The notes beneath the pieces are model-generated. The model searched no databases, was not told the DNA's origin, and was given only the letters and a program-made list of their open reading frames with translations. Made by a program: the position numbers and the translations under genes. Positions 6,374-7,432 of a stretch of DNA of 7,432 bases are shown piece after piece. Origin of the DNA: an uncultured Prevotellaceae bacterium (GTDB lineage Bacteria; Bacteroidota; Bacteroidia; Bacteroidales; Bacteroidaceae); NCBI GenBank assembly GCA_958404085.1, contig CATXZX010000082.1, positions 1-7,432 on the forward strand, written 5' to 3'. Within the stretch, counting starts at the first letter, position 1. Every line of letters starts with the position of its first letter.

Positions 6374-6742
6374 ATGGATGTAGAAACTTTGAGGGCTTAC
6401 TGTCTGTCGCTTCCGCTTTCTACGGAAGATTTTCCGTTCGACGAATCCGTATTGGCATTCCGTGTTTTGGGAAAAATCTTTGCGATGATCGATCTGGACG
6501 ATACGGCGTGGTTCGTCCTGAAGTGCGATGCCGATCTCGCGCTCGAACTGCGTGACGCTTATCCCGAAATTGCGCCTGCCTGGCACATGAATAAAAAATA
6601 CTGGAACCAGCTCGATTTGTCAGGAACACTGCCCGACGAACTGATCAGGAGCCTGATACGCAGAAGTTACAGCGAGGTCGTAAAGAAAATGTCGCGCCGC
6701 ATCCGGGCCGAGCATGCCGGGATAGAGGACGTGAAACCGTAG
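6374..6742 (+). CDS. MmcQ/YjbR family protein (CyaY-like fold)
   Basis: This 122-residue protein matches the MmcQ/YjbR family along its full length, at the usual size of about 115-125. Visible landmarks are the opening helix (VETLRAYCLSLPLSTEDFPF), the strand pair VLAFRVLGKIFAMIDLDD, FVLKCDADLALELR, the signature HMNKKYWN at 71-78, the SGTLPDELIRSLIRRSYSEVV helix and a basic tail. The fold resembles CyaY/frataxin. The family is often labelled DNA-binding, but firm functional data are scarce. The ATG at 6374 is the only in-frame start that keeps the first helix. The gene sits 35 bases after the Nim-like gene on the same strand, with no terminator between, and a strong hairpin follows its stop codon. 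Confidence 0.9.
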   Translation: MDVETLRAYCLSLPLSTEDFPFDESVLAFRVLGKIFAMIDLDDTAWFVLKCDADLALELRDAYPEIAPAWHMNKKYWNQLDLSGTLPDELIRSLIRRSYSEVVKKMSRRIRAEHAGIEDVKP

Positions 6743-6773
6743 AAAACCGTTTCGGGGAATGGTCGTAGAAAAT

Positions 6774-6826
6774 AGCGGCCTGCTTTTTTGAATTATCACG
6801 GAGATAGTTCGAAAAAGCAGGCCGCT
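6774..6826. terminator. Long bidirectional intrinsic terminator
   Basis: AGCGGCCTGCTTTTT (6774-6788) pairs perfectly with AAAAAGCAGGCCGCT (6812-6826). The pairing continues inward through 6789-6797 with 6803-6811 (two G-U pairs), giving a stem of about 24 pairs and the five-base loop ACGGA. On the plus strand the stem is followed by TTGTCTTTTC; on the minus strand it is followed by TATTTTC. It lies between two convergent genes (stops at 6742 plus and 6838 minus), so it probably ends both transcripts. Confidence 0.88.
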
Positions 6827-6837
6827 TTGTCTTTTCA

Positions 6838-7432
6838 TCAGAGCGAGTTGACGTATTCGGCCAGCGCCTCGATGTCTTTGGCCGGCAGGTTCTTTCCTTT
6901 CAGACCGTGTTTGTGTACACTGAATACCTCGTTCATGGTAGCGGCGCGGCCGTCGAACAGATAAGGTGCGGTACGCCACACCTCGCAAAGCGTAGGCGTG
7001 TCCCATCCTTGTTCAAATTCGATGTCTTCGCCGATACGGTATGTCTTTTGGTCGGTGTGGTACGGGCCGCTGTGGCATTTGTCGCACTTCTGCTGTTCGT
7101 AGATTTGTTTTCCGCGGCGCGCCTTTTCGCTCAACTGTCCCTGTACGAGGTACGGGCTGGGCACGGGCCGCAGACTTTTCAGGTAAGCGTCTACACAGAC
7201 GGCATAGTCCTCCGGTATTTCGTGGAACTGGATGTATTTGAAACCTGCGCGTACCGCTTTTTCAGCGTTTTCGCGGATTCCCGAAATCATGCAGGGCGGT
7301 GTGGCGTGGGCGTAAAGCATGCTTTTGCAGTTCTTCGGGTTACCCACGCCGTCGTTCATCAGGTCCCAGTTCATGCCGTCGGTCCGTCCGTCGCCCGGGT
7401 GGCAACCGTTGCACGACTGCCAGTTCTGGAAA
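6838..7432 (-). CDS. Di-heme cytochrome c / cytochrome c peroxidase-like protein, 5' partial
   Basis: The minus-strand frame is open from the right edge to a TGA at 6838-6840, giving 197 C-terminal residues. Two CxxCH heme c attachment sites are visible: CNGCH (7399-7413) and CDKCH (7072-7086). Between them lies GMNWDLMNDGVGNPKNCKS and a helical stretch ending DAYLKSLRPVPSPYL. After the second site come DTPTLCEVWRTAPYLFDGRAATMNEVF and a final helix, IEALAEYVNSL. This pattern matches di-heme cytochromes of the MauG/CcpA-like group, in a form often joined to an N-terminal beta-propeller; that part would be outside the window. Covalent heme attachment requires export to the periplasm, so a signal peptide should lie upstream. 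The in-frame ATG at 7372-7374 is not the start, because it would remove the first heme site. Non-heme cysteines (PKNCKS, TPPCM, AVCVD, TLCEV) are unusually many. Electron-transfer or peroxidase activity is inferred. Confidence 0.85.
   Translation of the reverse strand, partial: FQNWQSCNGCHPGDGRTDGMNWDLMNDGVGNPKNCKSMLYAHATPPCMISGIRENAEKAVRAGFKYIQFHEIPEDYAVCVDAYLKSLRPVPSPYLVQGQLSEKARRGKQIYEQQKCDKCHSGPYHTDQKTYRIGEDIEFEQGWDTPTLCEVWRTAPYLFDGRAATMNEVFSVHKHGLKGKNLPAKDIEALAEYVNSL

Overview
The window looks like an ordinary chromosomal segment from a member of the Bacteroidetes, most likely Bacteroidales. The base composition is moderate. Promoters match the Bacteroidetes -33 TTTG / -7 TAnnTTTG pattern, starts lack strong Shine-Dalgarno sequences, and every gene reads like a Bacteroidales protein. 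I see no insertion sequence, phage gene, CRISPR array or integration scar, and I cannot assign a genus.

Layout, left to right. (1) 1-2213, plus strand: a family 3 glycoside hydrolase missing its N-terminus, followed by a hairpin that probably ends its transcript. (2) 2342-5466, plus strand: a compact housekeeping cluster. It holds pyrE (orotate phosphoribosyltransferase), a small SRPBCC/START-fold protein, argH (argininosuccinate lyase), and a lipoprotein whose start codon overlaps the argH stop codon. (3) 5497-5769: a two-gene tRNA transcription unit (Gly-GCC, Leu-TAA) with a textbook Bacteroidetes promoter and an intrinsic terminator. (4) 5844-6742, plus strand: a Nim-like pyridoxamine-phosphate-oxidase-fold protein and a MmcQ/YjbR protein, probably co-transcribed. 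(5) 6774-6826: a very long hairpin that can terminate transcription from both sides. (6) 6838-7432, minus strand: the C-terminal part of a periplasmic di-heme cytochrome c / cytochrome-c-peroxidase-like protein that runs off the right edge.

How the genes relate. The GH3 enzyme would release monosaccharides from plant or microbial glycans and may belong to a glycan-use locus to the left. pyrE and argH serve pyrimidine and arginine synthesis, two pathways that share carbamoyl phosphate. The SRPBCC protein and the lipoprotein between and after them have no obvious role in either pathway.

No clearly new multi-gene system is visible. The most interesting items are the argH-coupled lipoprotein, whose C-terminal domain resembles a Rieske domain with all four metal ligands changed to Cys, and the cytochrome gene, whose first in-window ATG hides an upstream heme site.
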